DNA from: Nemertoderma westbladi
Lineage: Eukaryota; Xenacoelomorpha; Nemertodermatida; Nemertodermatidae
Direction: 5' to 3'
Length of the DNA stretch: 64,000 nt
Assembly (NCBI GenBank): GCA_032718475.1
Contig: JAUCBJ010009063.1
Location: forward strand, 62,001-126,000
Under the pieces are notes generated by a model, which was not told the DNA's origin, searched no databases, and was given only the letters and a program-made list of their open reading frames with translations. Positions within the stretch are counted from its first letter, which is position 1; each line of letters starts with the position of its first letter. Positions 1 to 11,187 of this stretch are shown here, one piece after another. Made by a program: the position numbers and the translations under genes.

Positions 1-2058
1 ACTATTCACTACGACGCATTGAAAATTATCTCTTAAATAGTTATGAAGCCATTCAAGAAGCTTTCCTCCAATACCCATGTTTTCGATTTTATATAGAAGA
101 CTTTTGTGGTGGACTTTATCAAATGCTTTGCTAATATCCAGGAAAACTATGCGTACCTCTTTTCCTTGGTCTAAGGCATTAACAAGGGCGTTGTAGAGAG
201 AAATCAATTGGTAGATGGTCCCATCACCACTTTTAAAGCCAGACTGAAATTTTGAAATGTAATTTTTGACATGAGCAAAGATTGTTCTGTGGATGTAATG
301 TTCAAACAACTTGCCGAGGTTACTAGTAAGGGCCACAGGACGGAAGTTGTTGCAAATATCGTTTGGAATATTTTTTAGGAGTGGCAAAACATAACGCAAT
401 TTCCAGTTCTTCGGGTGAACCGCACTATCAAATATGAACTGGAACAGTTTAGAAAGGTGATTTATGATTACAGGCATCCCGGCTTTAATCATTTTATTGG
501 AAATCCCCTCAGCCGCACAGGTAGCACTGTCAGGGTCTAAAGTTTTTATGTCACACAGAATTTCGGGCGTATGAAAGACAATCTCAGTTAACAAAGGTTC
601 TGGAAAAGCAGTATGAGGCATAATGAAGTTTGATTCATCCAATGAATACTGGTCGTTGAAAAAGGAGTTGAAGAGGTCTGCTTTCGCTTTTGGAGTGACA
701 GCAACAACATTATTATAAGATATTGAGGGAATCTCCTGTTCTGGTACTTTCCCCAGCAGTTGTTTACAGATCGACCACCATTGTTTACTGGAAAATCTGG
801 TTGAAATGAGTTTGTCCGACAGGTTTGAGAAATACTCCTTTTTTGCTTTACGGCATTCAAGAATGTACTTGTTTCTGGCTAGGCGGAAACTGGTCCAGGA
901 GTTGTCATTGTTAGTAGATTTTGCTGTCCTGTGAACTCTGTCCTTTATACGAGAGAGGCGCCTTAACTTAGTGGTGAACCATGGCTTGTCGTTTGGGCGT
1001 ACAGTAATAATTTTGTTAGGAATGGAAGAACTCGCACAGAGCATAAATTTGTCAGTCCATGCAGAAACAACTTTGTTAACTTCTGTATGCTCTAAGTAGA
1101 CACTAACCCAGTCTGTTTCACTCAACAGATGCCTGAATTTTGAAAAATCCGCCTCCTTGTATAGCCAAATGCGCCTGGTGTACGATGGGATGTTTCGAAT
1201 GGGAAATTTATATGAGAAAGAGATAACACAATGATCACTTGTGCCGTAAGGGCTAGATACAACTATATTGGAAATTGAATCGGGAAGATTTGAAATAACA
1301 GATGACAGCGAAGTGCTGGTCAATTGTGTTATACGTGTTGGCTCCCTAATATGTTGGAATAAACATTGGCGTGAAATAAAGGAAGTTATTTCACATCTTT
1401 TTGATCGGTTTAAAAGGTCCTGGTTGAAGTTGCCCAAAATAAGTATTTCATTGAAACCTAAACTTTTTATTTCTGAAACCATCGAATTTGCTGCTTCCCA
1501 AAAAGAACTAGTAGTGGTGTTGGGGCGATAGAATAGACCTATGGCGAGTTTTCTAGAACTAAGGGTACAGGAGCACCACAATGATTCGAATAGGGGATCT
1601 ATATCCTCTATATTAGAGAGTCTCTTAACAGTAAACATATTGGAAATGTATAAAGCTAGGCCACCACTGTGCGAAGGGCGGTCACGGCGCTGAGGTTCGT
1701 GAAACTTTGAAATAAGGAATTTCTTAGAAATATGTGCTGGTGAAAACCATGTCTCGACAAATGCAAGAACTTCAAATTTTGAGGATAAATTTTCTGGCAA
1801 AAAATCCCAATTGCAGGATAATGACCGAATGTTCGTCAGCATAACTCGGGGAAATGGGAGATTTGGGCCGGGGTTAGGGTGAATGTCCCCAGATATGTAC
1901 AAAATAAAGATTAAACAAGCAATAAACCATACGAGAGCTAAGCCTGTAAACATCCATGAGGTAAGAGTGTCTAAAAAGTGCTCACTTTTTAAGTATCCGG
2001 AGATAGCCCCATGAAAAGTCCCCACGCTTGCTCGCCACTGCTCAATAGAGATATTCAT
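1..2058 (-). CDS. LINE ORF2: endonuclease-reverse transcriptase, 3' part cut by the window edge
   Basis: Reading leftward from the ATG at 2058, 686 codons are open to base 1. An in-frame TAA lies directly before the ATG (2059-2061), which fixes the start. Residues 36-56 are a hydrophobic segment followed at 57-65 by a 2A-like motif. An APE-type endonuclease follows: NIRS near 76-79, ETW at 102-104, GNFN at 209-212 and SDH at 274-276. A linker leads into a reverse transcriptase with the first catalytic Asp at about 641 (LDISKAFDKV). The YxDD box lies beyond the window. The Asp of the usual GDFN motif reads Asn (residue 210), so this copy's endonuclease is probably dead even though the frame is intact. 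The layout fits the CR1/Jockey/L2 group of APE-type non-LTR retrotransposons; I cannot place the clade. Confidence 0.9.
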   Translation of the reverse strand, partial: MNISIEQWRASVGTFHGAISGYLKSEHFLDTLTSWMFTGLALVWFIACLIFILYISGDIHPNPGPNLPFPRVMLTNIRSLSCNWDFLPENLSSKFEVLAFVETWFSPAHISKKFLISKFHEPQRRDRPSHSGGLALYISNMFTVKRLSNIEDIDPLFESLWCSCTLSSRKLAIGLFYRPNTTTSSFWEAANSMVSEIKSLGFNEILILGNFNQDLLNRSKRCEITSFISRQCLFQHIREPTRITQLTSTSLSSVISNLPDSISNIVVSSPYGTSDHCVISFSYKFPIRNIPSYTRRIWLYKEADFSKFRHLLSETDWVSVYLEHTEVNKVVSAWTDKFMLCASSSIPNKIITVRPNDKPWFTTKLRRLSRIKDRVHRTAKSTNNDNSWTSFRLARNKYILECRKAKKEYFSNLSDKLISTRFSSKQWWSICKQLLGKVPEQEIPSISYNNVVAVTPKAKADLFNSFFNDQYSLDESNFIMPHTAFPEPLLTEIVFHTPEILCDIKTLDPDSATCAAEGISNKMIKAGMPVIINHLSKLFQFIFDSAVHPKNWKLRYVLPLLKNIPNDICNNFRPVALTSNLGKLFEHYIHRTIFAHVKNYISKFQSGFKSGDGTIYQLISLYNALVNALDQGKEVRIVFLDISKAFDKVHHKSLLYKIENMGIGGKLLEWLHNYLRDNFQCVVVNS
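1864..1890 (-). other. 2A-like ribosome-skipping motif in LINE ORF2
   Basis: Residues 57-65 of the LINE ORF2 read GDIHPNPGP, directly after a predicted membrane segment. The NPGP core of 2A peptides is intact; the usual Glu of DxExNPGP is His here. 2A-like sequences at the N terminus of APE-type LINE proteins are known from sea urchins and other animals, where some skip and some act with signal sequences. Whether this variant is active cannot be told from sequence. Confidence 0.75.
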
Positions 2059-2740
2059 TTAAATAGGAGGAAACGAAATTGAATGAGGTAGCGAGCGCGC
2101 GAGAGGGGGTGTCTTGTAGGATTGCAACACACAATTCACACTGATTGTCCCAGAGAGAAAGTTATGTTTGTCAATAAGAAAGATGACACAGCGACAGGCA
2201 GGTGCTGATTGGTTTGGGAATGTTCCAACACACGAGTGACATTCATACAAATACCCCAGTACACGTACAGCACACACACACAGCACACACGACAGACACA
2301 CAAAATAAGAGAATGGGATGGAATGAGATATGAGTGGAATGGGGTAAACCCAAGAAGCGGAAACAATGAGATGACATTGTGTTTTATTGTAATTTGTATT
2401 CCCATCACAGTAAAATGTATTAATAATATAACATATAGCAATATGGGGTAATGAAGGCCTAACAACTGACAAAGAAGCCATCGGCACGTAATAAAACAAT
2501 ACAGTTTTGCTGGCTATCAATCATCGTAAAAAAATGTTTAAGTTGATTACCAACCGGAACCCAGTAATATAAGGTGTTTATTGAATTACTAAACCTATAC
2601 TGTATACTTAAAAGTAAACAGCAAAAATGGAAATACCAAAGTAAATGCCGGTACTAAAAAAAAATATGTTCACTGAGTTCGCACGTCCAAAGGAACTACT
2701 TGCTTTTAAAAGTAAAAAAAAGAAAAGAAAAAAAATTTGT
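2059..2740. other. No gene seen; CA-rich stretch
   Basis: AT-rich sequence upstream of the LINE ORF2 start. A short impure CA repeat lies at about 2268-2300. Open frames on both strands here are short and of low complexity; I see no protein family in them. It may include the ORF1-ORF2 spacer or 5' leader of the LINE. Confidence 0.5.
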
Positions 2741-3163
2741 TTAAACCGAACGGCTTTACTGCTCACTTACTTGAAATTATAAAAAAACATGCTAATAAAC
2801 ATAAGTAACTATTACTGTTCTTGAAATGATGAGAAAAAAAAATTTAATTTAAATCAAACGGCTTTGTTGCTCATTTACTTGATATGAAAAAAAAATGCTA
2901 ATAAACAAATGACATAACTATTACTGTTCTTGAAATGCTAGAAAAAAACAACCGGAATATATTTAAATCAAACCGCTTTACTCCTCACTTACTTGAAATT
3001 ATAGAAAAATATGCTAATAAACAAAAGTAACTATTACTGTTCATGAAATGCTTGGGAAAAAAAATATTTAATTTAAATCAAACGGCTTTGTTGCTCATTT
3101 ACTTGATATGAAAAAAAAAAAAATGCTAATAAACAAAAGTAACTATTATTGTTTGTGAAATGC
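2741..3163. repeat. Tandem repeat, about four copies of a 110-bp unit
   Basis: A unit holding an (A)CGGCTTT motif, a CTCATTTACTTGA block, an A-tract, GCTAATAAACA and AACTATTACTG recurs with spacings of 108, 114 and 110 bp (motif at 2751, 2859, 2973 and 3083). A-tract lengths differ between copies. It sits between the LINE ORF1 and ORF2 on the minus strand. Confidence 0.85.
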
Positions 3164-3281
3164 CATTGCCATGCATTTTACATGCACTAGTCAGAACCTG
3201 TCGCCGAGATTAATAATTTGGTTTGGGCTGTAAAAAGCGCAACCGCAATTTGATGCGTTAGCTTGGTAGAAGATCTTACAA

Positions 3282-4190
3282 CTAATTGCCAGTGAGAAGG
3301 GAAGTTAAACCTGGAGCCAACCGCTTCAGAGAGAGCAGGATATCAGCGAGACAGACCTTAGGATCTGTAGGGTTATGGCAATCGGTGATTAGCGACTCCA
3401 CAATAACAAGAATAGATTTGAGATGGGTGATCTGTGTTGTTTCACCAGATAAACCTTTAACAAAGATTGAGCCATCCCTTGTCCAGCAGTCCGAGATTAA
3501 CTTAGCCTTAACAAGTTTGCGACACTCGTAGAATAAAGAAGCACGGAAAGGGGTAAGGCGTTCGTTGATGCATATGCAATCGGCAGCTATGTTTGTCTTT
3601 AGCTGAAATCGCGACCTGAAAAAACGATCTCGTGCTCTGTAAGTAGAGAACTTTACAACTAGTTGTTTTTTATTACGGGATGGGTGAAACCGCGACGTAT
3701 CTTTCTCTAATTTGAATGACTCAAGGCCGCAACGCTGAGCAATTGTGCAAAGGAGGTTCTCAATTCTATTGTCGAGGGAGGGACTGGTTGCCAGGTTTGT
3801 TGGGGGGGTCACCTTGTTGTTAATTGTCGAGTCGACTAACGGACCGGATATTAGGAGGGTTTCGCGTCTTAAGTACTGGCTGTCCGAATCAGACTTCAAT
3901 GCCAAACTGAATAAACTGTCTGATAGCTTCGAGCATTCTGAACATGGTTGTTGGAGTTTGGCGTCGATTGAAGCGACTAAATTGTGGGCGAGGTCATCGA
4001 ATTTGATGGCAATCTGGTCGGCGATATCGGAACCCAGGGACTTGAGGAGGGAACGGATGGAAGGGTCTGTTTCGTTCCCGCTTCCGGACAGCGTCACAGA
4101 GGGAAAAACGATATCCAACATCGGCAGGAACAGACTCGGGCACTGCGCTCCAAGCGGGAGCAGGTTGGCCTGCCGGTAAGCGTTTTGCAT
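3282..4190 (-). CDS. LINE ORF1 protein (nucleic-acid binding type)
   Basis: An uninterrupted frame of about 302 codons from the first ATG at 4190; the frame is open a further 41 codons upstream to 4313 without an ATG. The N-terminal half has a helical stretch (SLGSDIADQIAIKFDDLAHN region) that could form a coiled coil. The C-terminal third matches the common LINE ORF1 pattern: VVKFSTYRARDRFF, then a basic region, INERLTPFRASLFYECRKL and a CWTRDGSIFVK strand. This domain resembles the baculovirus FP-type/LINE ORF1 C-terminal domain. It has the same orientation as the LINE ORF2 and lies upstream of it, so both may belong to one element, but the 1.2-kb spacer with a tandem repeat is unusually long and two elements are possible. 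Confidence 0.75.
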   Translation of the reverse strand: MQNAYRQANLLPLGAQCPSLFLPMLDIVFPSVTLSGSGNETDPSIRSLLKSLGSDIADQIAIKFDDLAHNLVASIDAKLQQPCSECSKLSDSLFSLALKSDSDSQYLRRETLLISGPLVDSTINNKVTPPTNLATSPSLDNRIENLLCTIAQRCGLESFKLEKDTSRFHPSRNKKQLVVKFSTYRARDRFFRSRFQLKTNIAADCICINERLTPFRASLFYECRKLVKAKLISDCWTRDGSIFVKGLSGETTQITHLKSILVIVESLITDCHNPTDPKVCLADILLSLKRLAPGLTSLLTGN

Positions 4191-4313
4191 CAGGAGAGGA
4201 AACCGAGGAAGAGTGCGAAAGATCGCTGTAGTTGCGCTTACCGGTACTGCTCGTATCGGTAGAATGCGCAGGGTCAATGTTATAGGGTGAGATCGAGTTT
4301 GGCTTTGGACCAA

Positions 4314-5399
4314 TGTGAAAAGTAAGAATCAGAACCCAACCAGATGGGCAAATTAAGCAATATTAATATACAAAGTGCAATAATGCCGGATCGGTAGTTG
4401 ATACAGTTGTAAAACTACATCTTTGTGTGTACCGGTAGGTAGGCTAAATTGAAAGTCTGAAATAGGTGATGCTCTACAAAACTACTGACCGTGCGTGACC
4501 TGTCATCATCATCTTCATATTTAATATTTAAACCCTTAGATCCTCTAAAATTTTAGTCCATTAAGATATTAGCAGCACTTACCGATATCCTTAAAAGTCA
4601 AAGTTTCTGGAATCAAGGATTAGTGTTCCCAGACATGTTCTGGAATAAAACTGTGTCTATTCTAATATTAAATAATAAAATTTACGGGAATAAATTTTGA
4701 ATTCATATCCGCTCATGAATTAAATAAATTGTCATTTTATACAATTTATTAACATTCCCAAAATTCCGTAAATTAATAGATCATGGGAGCGGAGATCCAC
4801 CCTATTGAGTATAGCAGTATGGGAGAATCTCCAGTGTACAGACAATAGTCGACAAAATTAATAAAAATCGCTATTAAATAGCATCCCAGATCTGCATGCA
4901 TGAGAAATACCTTAATTCTACCGCTTGCTTTGCATAATGTCACCATAGTAACAACCACGCTAGAATTAGAAGTGAGTTAAAAGAACAATAGAAAGCTTAC
5001 CCCATTGAATAGCATGCGCAATACATATCATCTTGATAGTATCCAAGGATACATACGTGGCATTCTTGAAGGCATCTGACCCACGGACAAATGGCCCTAA
5101 TTTGTACAAATTGTGGCAGGAATGTGGAATTTGTGTATTTATAGGTGAATGTTACTACTAAAGTGTGTTTACAGTAGTGAGCCGCAATTGTGAAAGTTAT
5201 CCTACATCTGTAACAAGTACCTCCATTATATTCGAGCCCTTGGGACGGACAGTAGAGTGACTCGCGCTGATTATTGTTGTCGTTGTGTGGCTACTACGTT
5301 AGCGAGGGGCACAGTATATCAGTATATCAGCACTGAGTTAAATATCATGCCCAGCTGAGTCGGAACGACAAACTGAGAATTGAACATGAAAATTCTATT
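4314..5399. other. No gene recognised
   Basis: AT-rich sequence with stops in all frames and no repeat or RNA gene that I can identify. Its right edge may contain a lost N-terminal part of the zinc-knuckle relic that follows. Confidence 0.4.
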
Positions 5400-7863
5400 T
5401 GAAACTTACTCGAAAGAGAAGATGTTGAGGAACCAGACAAGCGTAGTGACTTTTACGAATATTTAGAGTTCCTGAGAGAAACTTATCTCAATGTATCTAG
5501 TCAACAAAATCTAGAAACTCGATATCTGCAAGATAGGCCTATACATCCTAATCCCATGATGGAACTTAAACAACTGTATTTTACTATGATGTATCTTACC
5601 AAAAATCGACCACTACCTGTTGTACCGGATAGCTTCGAACAGATGGAGGAATATTGTATAACTGGAGAAAGATCGCCAGAGTTTCCTTTATAAGATGTGC
5701 ATCTTTGGTATTACTGCGATGAATGCCCTAGACCCAATCAACAAATGGAATGTACTAAACGCCATTCGGCAAAAGATCGGAAAGGGAACCTATGATTGTT
5801 TAGACAAACGTAGATTACATCAACAAGACAAGCGGAGGAGAATCAGCTAGAGGAGAAACATACATTAATACCAAGTGTCCATAATGTGAATAGTTTTCCC
5901 CGGGGCGCGGGTGCTCGCGGGCGGTCTCCTTCGGGAGGCTGTAACGAATGTAGGAATGAGTAATGACGCGAAAGGAAACACGTCCATTCTGGTATATTGT
6001 AGATACTACCATTCCATATCCTTTCTCCTTCCTCCCACTCCTCTCCCTCTAACCATCGCAATCGAGGATACGAGACATTGATAGAGAAACCCTCTTCCTC
6101 CCATCTTCTCTACCCAACGTACTTGGAGCTTCATGGAGAATATCGACCAATCATAGCTGTATCGTGGTATTAATATACCATAACTCATGAAACCTCCCCC
6201 TCCTTTACTATTGGTCTGGATGCATATATAGGTATCCATCTCTCCTGTCCATGTATTACCATGTTGATATGTACAATATCAGCCTCTGTCTCTCTCTTTT
6301 CGTTGGTTGGATACTCAACTGACAACAACTTCCTCCTAATCACAGCCATTGTCACAAGGACTGAAAGGACGCAAAAAACCTCGGTGAACAACTGGTTCCA
6401 TTATGTGTCATAAATCTGGTTGTTCACACCCTTAGTGCTTGGAACTAAACTCGCTAAACTAGATGAACACAACAAATTCATCCGATTCGAATGCTTTAGG
6501 TGCTTTCTGACTCCATTCCGTAACGTTGATAGTCAGTTTTTTTAAAGACTGCGCATTGACCAAACTCAGCTTGAGAGATTCCGCCGCTGAGAAGTTGGAT
6601 AGGGCTGGATTTGCCATGGATGTTTGCGTACCGAATCTACATTCATCCGTCATGCAAAGACCCAGAATTCCTACAGGATATTATATTGTGGAAGTTCAAA
6701 TGGTAGCTTCCCTAGAGAAAATGGCTACATCCGTCGAAGTTCTATAAGTTGAAGAAGAACCAATTTGCTTAGAATCTGAAGAAATTCAACACATAACACC
6801 CCAGAGTAGTGATAATGATTGTGTTGGAATGGTATCAAGGTCCACAACGTCTCACGTCATATGATTATCGACATGCCAATTACATTTCTAGGAAACGTTG
6901 TCGATTATGTGCACCACGTGACCACTTTACCCCTTTAGACTCCAACAAACGCTGCTCCTACTTTAAAGACCAACCTCCTATAGAAATTTATTGTGCTTAT
7001 TGTCGACTCAACAATCAGTATATTTTCGCTGTTTGTCCTCAATTTATGACTCAATGTCATCACTGCCAATTCAAAGGACACACTAGTTTTGATTGCCCTT
7101 TCATCCGAGACCTAGAAAGAGTTGAAATAGTTAAGGGTTAATAGTAGAATAGTAGAAGGACGAAATAGTTGCATTACACTATATCAGATCTTGGGAAGCT
7201 AGTGCGGATCTCCATTGCGAATCACGCCACCAATATTATCCAGGACGTGCATATGAAGGAGTTTATGCGTTTCACCCATATCTCTTTTCCTCAGTTGAAC
7301 AAAAATCTCGCACCCCCAGTTATGAACTGAAGAAACGTGTTGGCGAGAGTGTTTCAACCAAATATGTTCGGAAATATCTGAGAAATATCAATCCCAATAG
7401 CTTGGATTCTTATAACCTGATTAACTTTATCCGCCAAGATCCTGAATATGGTGAATTATTCATAAACGCACATCCCGAGTTACAAGAAGCTCATAGACGA
7501 CCATATGAATACAAAGCCAGGGAACGCGAATTAGAAAAGACAATTAAACCAAGAAAATTCTTCACTACATACGGTCGACATACCGCTGTCGTACAGACAA
7601 CCAATCAAGGACCAGTATGAGCTGCCATCCTGAAACGAGCCCTAAAGGTTGTCCAATCCCGATCCACCGATATCGATATAGATCAACCGGGTACCTCGAC
7701 CGGAGGATACACCGACCGCAATCCTAACCCTTCTGATGCAATTCTATTGCACCCTTCCCCCAGCAGTTATAGCCCTCCTAGTAAAGTGGCTCGCCCCAAA
7801 GAGAAGAAGACTCTCACCAGTCTTAAAAAACTTCGTAAATGCCGTTCGCGAAAGAAGGACTGA
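5400..7863 (+). pseudogene. Decayed relative of the BEL ORF3 zinc-knuckle protein
   Basis: Fragments in all three frames line up in order with the ORF3 protein at 57352-59884. At about 5418-5692 an open stretch (FYEYLEFLRE... RYLQD... MMELKQLYF) resembles the RYILQED-WMMISLLNLF part of the exonuclease-like domain. At 6890-7110 three Cys clusters follow with the spacing of the ORF3 knuckles. The first has a long last loop, the second has Gln for His, and the third is a perfect CX2CX4HX4C (CHHCQFKGHTSFDC). At 7370-7480 KYVRKYLRNINPNSLDSYNLI matches the RYLDR-TPQNRREFRDFL region. At 7740-7860 a Pro/Lys-rich tail ends at TGA 7861-7863. Frame shifts and stops (for example TAA at 5690, TGA at 7618) show decay. 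The exonuclease front half is not visible. No BEL pol lies next to it. Confidence 0.6.
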
Positions 7864-9163
7864 TAGTTTAGAGTATTTTTATATATTAGAAACTGTGATT
7901 TTTATATATTTTATAGACTTAAATCCCATTTTCTGGGAGCGGTGTAAAAGCTTTTGTGGACAAAATAAGTCAATTTGTGCAATGCGCTAAATACTCTAAA
8001 AGGACTTACAATTGTACAACTATGCGTCTGTCAAAAAACCCAGAGTTGTAATGACGGAATCTACCAGCTGTTCCTTTATGTGAGAATGCTCTTTGTTGAC
8101 ATATATTTTCAGCCAATCAGAGTGATCTCGCCTTCTCTGTTTACAACGGCCTATGGAAGATTGACGCAATGTGGTAGTTTTCCGAGAATCCATACTTGTT
8201 TCAGGATTCATTCGGATGTTCTGACTTTCAGACTTTGCCCTAACATCGGAGGCTAGAGTTATAGGAACGCAAATCTATTAACAACTCGCCATATATAGTA
8301 ACTCATATTGCACGACCAAACATAACACATACTGACTGATTTCACTGCACTGTTTTCTAATATACTGTTTTATATTGTTGTTAATTGCTGTTTATATTAA
8401 TGGATATTATATTTGGAGAATACTGATGAATAATCGTAAAATCCCCCTTAACTTTCTTAATTACTGAGGTAAGCAGAAGGGTGTATCAGTAGCAATTGTG
8501 GCTCAATTTATTGTGGTTTTGTGTGAAATAAATGCTATTCCATAATCCCAACGTATGTGAGTTGCAATCCTCCTTATATATGATCAAAATCAGTGACAGT
8601 TAGCTAATCAGTGTGCATTAGTGTGATATGAGTGTGAAGGTTAATAAAGCATTCCTAAAGAATGCGCCATTTGCGATACCTTATTGCCTCTAGTTGTGAT
8701 TAGTGTAAGTCATAACTCTGTTTTATACTTAAAGCACCACGTCCCAAAGGAACTGTTAATATTGCCCCGAAAGTAAATATAGTTGTCGGAGATTATATAG
8801 TATTGATCAATTGTATAATACAAAGTAGCCTACTGCAATAACTTTCTCTAGAACTGAATACAGTCTCCCACACCCGTGGGTCACACGCCGCGCTAGGCTG
8901 GCTTCAGCTGATGTCAATTAGTACGGGCAAAAGTCGATTCAGAAGAAACTTAAATTAGCAGGTTAAACTGTTAAATGTCTAAAAGGGTGAACATACACAC
9001 GGGTTAACCAAGTACAGATAGCTAATACACCAAACTATAATAAATGTGTCTTAGAACACTAACAGGTGCTATGCAAACAAACCCCTGATAAATGAAACTC
9101 ACCATTGATGTGAAAATCAAGTTATTACTGCGAAAATCCCTAAATTGTTATGAAAAACAACCC
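7864..9163. other. No gene recognised; possible remains of an LTR or 3' flank
   Basis: Follows the zinc-knuckle relic. A CCAATCAGAG box near 8113 recalls the same box in the BEL LTR at 60598-61086, and a TATATA lies near 8293, but I find no TG...CA borders and no longer match. Otherwise AT-rich and without coding potential. Confidence 0.3.
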
Positions 9164-9635
9164 GTTGCTATGGAAATCTGTTGTTGCTAGGTAAATAAAG
9201 ATAAATGAAAACACAATTTTGAACTTATGTTTATCAACTGATGCTTCCCTATAATGAAAACTACATAATAGCAAATTTTGATAATTTCCAACAATTTTCA
9301 ACAGAATTATAAAGGAAACTCCCGTTGCTATGGTCTTAAAGCATATAACTTTGTTAAATATTAATGTGTATAGTAAAACCCACACATATTTAAAAAAAAA
9401 TCCTGAAATGATTTACTTCTAATATAAATTTAAAGGTAAATAGGAAAGTGCTGCTGCATAAATAAGCAAATATGCCCATTGCTATGGTAACAATGTGGAC
9501 TTCACTGGTGACCATAAAGGTAAACTATGTACTAACCAACCTACATATATACAAATGGACGCAGTTGATGTATGTGCAATATAATTTTTCGAGATTTTCC
9601 GCAGATTACCGATTGTTTCCAGTTGCCATGGCAAC
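9164..9635. promoter_or_regulatory. Cluster of RFX X-box-like motifs, left group
   Basis: GTTGCTATGG-type motifs recur at 9164-9177, 9324-9333 and 9478-9491. A perfect 14-bp palindrome GTTGCCATGGCAAC, the consensus X-box bound by RFX factors, lies at 9622-9635. They sit in AT-rich non-coding DNA into which an RTE-like LINE inserted. They may be part of an old repeat rather than a working control region. Confidence 0.5.
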
Positions 9636-10233
9636 AGAGACAGACCTATTTGGGCGGGACTTAATTGTCTGAACTTACCAGTGTTTAAGGTACTTGACCC
9701 CAAATTGATTTTATTTTACTTTCATGGTAACTGCATTTCACATGTCAATGTCAGGTCAGGTATTCTAGGTCATTGATCAAGAAAACTTGCCACCTCCATG
9801 CAGCATAAAGGAGGTGCCACCTGTAGCTGCATAGACCCACTTACTAGGGCAAATCTGGTCCTGTAACTAGGACCCCCTTCGTTCTGGGATAAGGACGCCC
9901 TTGGTCCTGGATTATGGACCCATATACTTGGCTGCATGGGTATATGGCCTGGCCAGGCAGATGGTTATCTACCAATGGCTGGTCAGGAGTAGAGTGTTCT
10001 CATGTCCACTCTGAGTGCACTTCACTGCGACCTGCACCTGGCAGCAGGGGTACAGGGCATGACCCAGCAGATGAGTTGCACAGCCAATGGTGGGTCATGT
10101 GCTCGAGAGTAGATATGGGTGATGGGCCTCATATCTGACTCCACTGCGACACCCACCCTGTGGACGGGCAAACCAGGGTGGGGTATTTGCCCCGAGAGCT
10201 GACTCAGCAAAAAAGCACCCCCCAACCCCCACT

Positions 10234-11187
10234 ATGGATTACATTAGTAATGCGGAGGTCCAGCCACTAGAGGCCAGTGGAATGACTGGACACAATCGGC
10301 CTCACAGGCGTCAGTCATCTCCTGACCGGCTGCCTGTCTCACCCACTACTGGAGAGAGAGCGGCAAACAATTCTTTGAATCCCTTTCCTGATGACCTTTC
10401 TGGCCCAAACCCTGGGTCACCCGGGAGGCCAGATTGTGAGGGGGAGAGGGATTCTGGAGTTGGAGGCTACTCTCATGTTCCACCCCGACCAGGAGGCTAC
10501 TCTCATGTTCCACCCCGACCAACAAAGCCATTGGTGAATCTGAGGCAAGTCACTAGACTAGCCTCAGTAAACACCCTAACACTCGGGTCCTCAATGCGAC
10601 AAGGTGAGCTGACTGCCTTGGCAGATAAGCTTTCTCTTAGTGCAGTGGGTGTTCAAGAGCACCGAATGCAGACTGGACAGACTGATGGGGTTCTGATTAA
10701 GGACATGGGGGCGGTTGGCGACTCGCCCTCGCTTCAGCAGATGATAGTGGCAATGGTGGAATTGGTCTATTGATGAATCCAACTGCACATGCAGCATTGG
10801 ACAAAATAGACCAAATCTCTAACCGCATCATCCGTTGCCACTTCTCATGTTCTGGAAGACTGGCTAAGAAGTTTCCTAAGGTGGTTCTGATTGTGTGCTA
10901 CTCTCCAACTAGTGTTGCCCCTGTATAGGAGGTGGAAAATTTCTACCAGAATCTACAAGCACCTACTGATGGAGTGGATCAGCATGCATTCTTAACATTC
11001 CTGGGAGCCTTTAATGCAAGTCTGCATCAATCACCTACATCGCCCTGGGTCTATAGCAATAGTGTTAACCGAAATTCCGTCCATCTTCAGGATTTTATCT
11101 CTGGAAATGGATTGTTTTCGGCTGGAACCCAGTTCAAGAAGCGAACTGGAAAGCTATGGACTCATAGTGGACCCAGTGGTCACAAGT
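10234..11187 (+). pseudogene. RTE-like LINE copy 1, leader peptide and endonuclease part
   Basis: From ATG 10234 a Pro-rich N terminus includes a 33-bp direct duplication (GGYSHVPPRP twice, 10470-10534). It is followed by an endonuclease of the craniofacial-development-protein-2/RTE kind (LSLSAVGVQEHRM, then CYSPTSVAP). It is broken by a frame shift near 10710, a TAG at 10926-10928 and a change of the catalytic GDFN to GAFN near 11010. Copy 2 at 13117 preserves the same region better. Not functional. Confidence 0.8.

Noticed and set aside
2059-2520. 153-codon minus-strand frame next to the LINE ORF2
   Set aside because: Low complexity over a CA repeat, overlaps a second open frame, no family resemblance; the real ORF2 start has a stop directly before it.
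7900-8640. Possible LTR behind the zinc-knuckle relic
   Set aside because: Only a CCAATCAGAG box and TATA-like sequence are shared with the BEL LTR; no TG...CA borders or target duplication were found.
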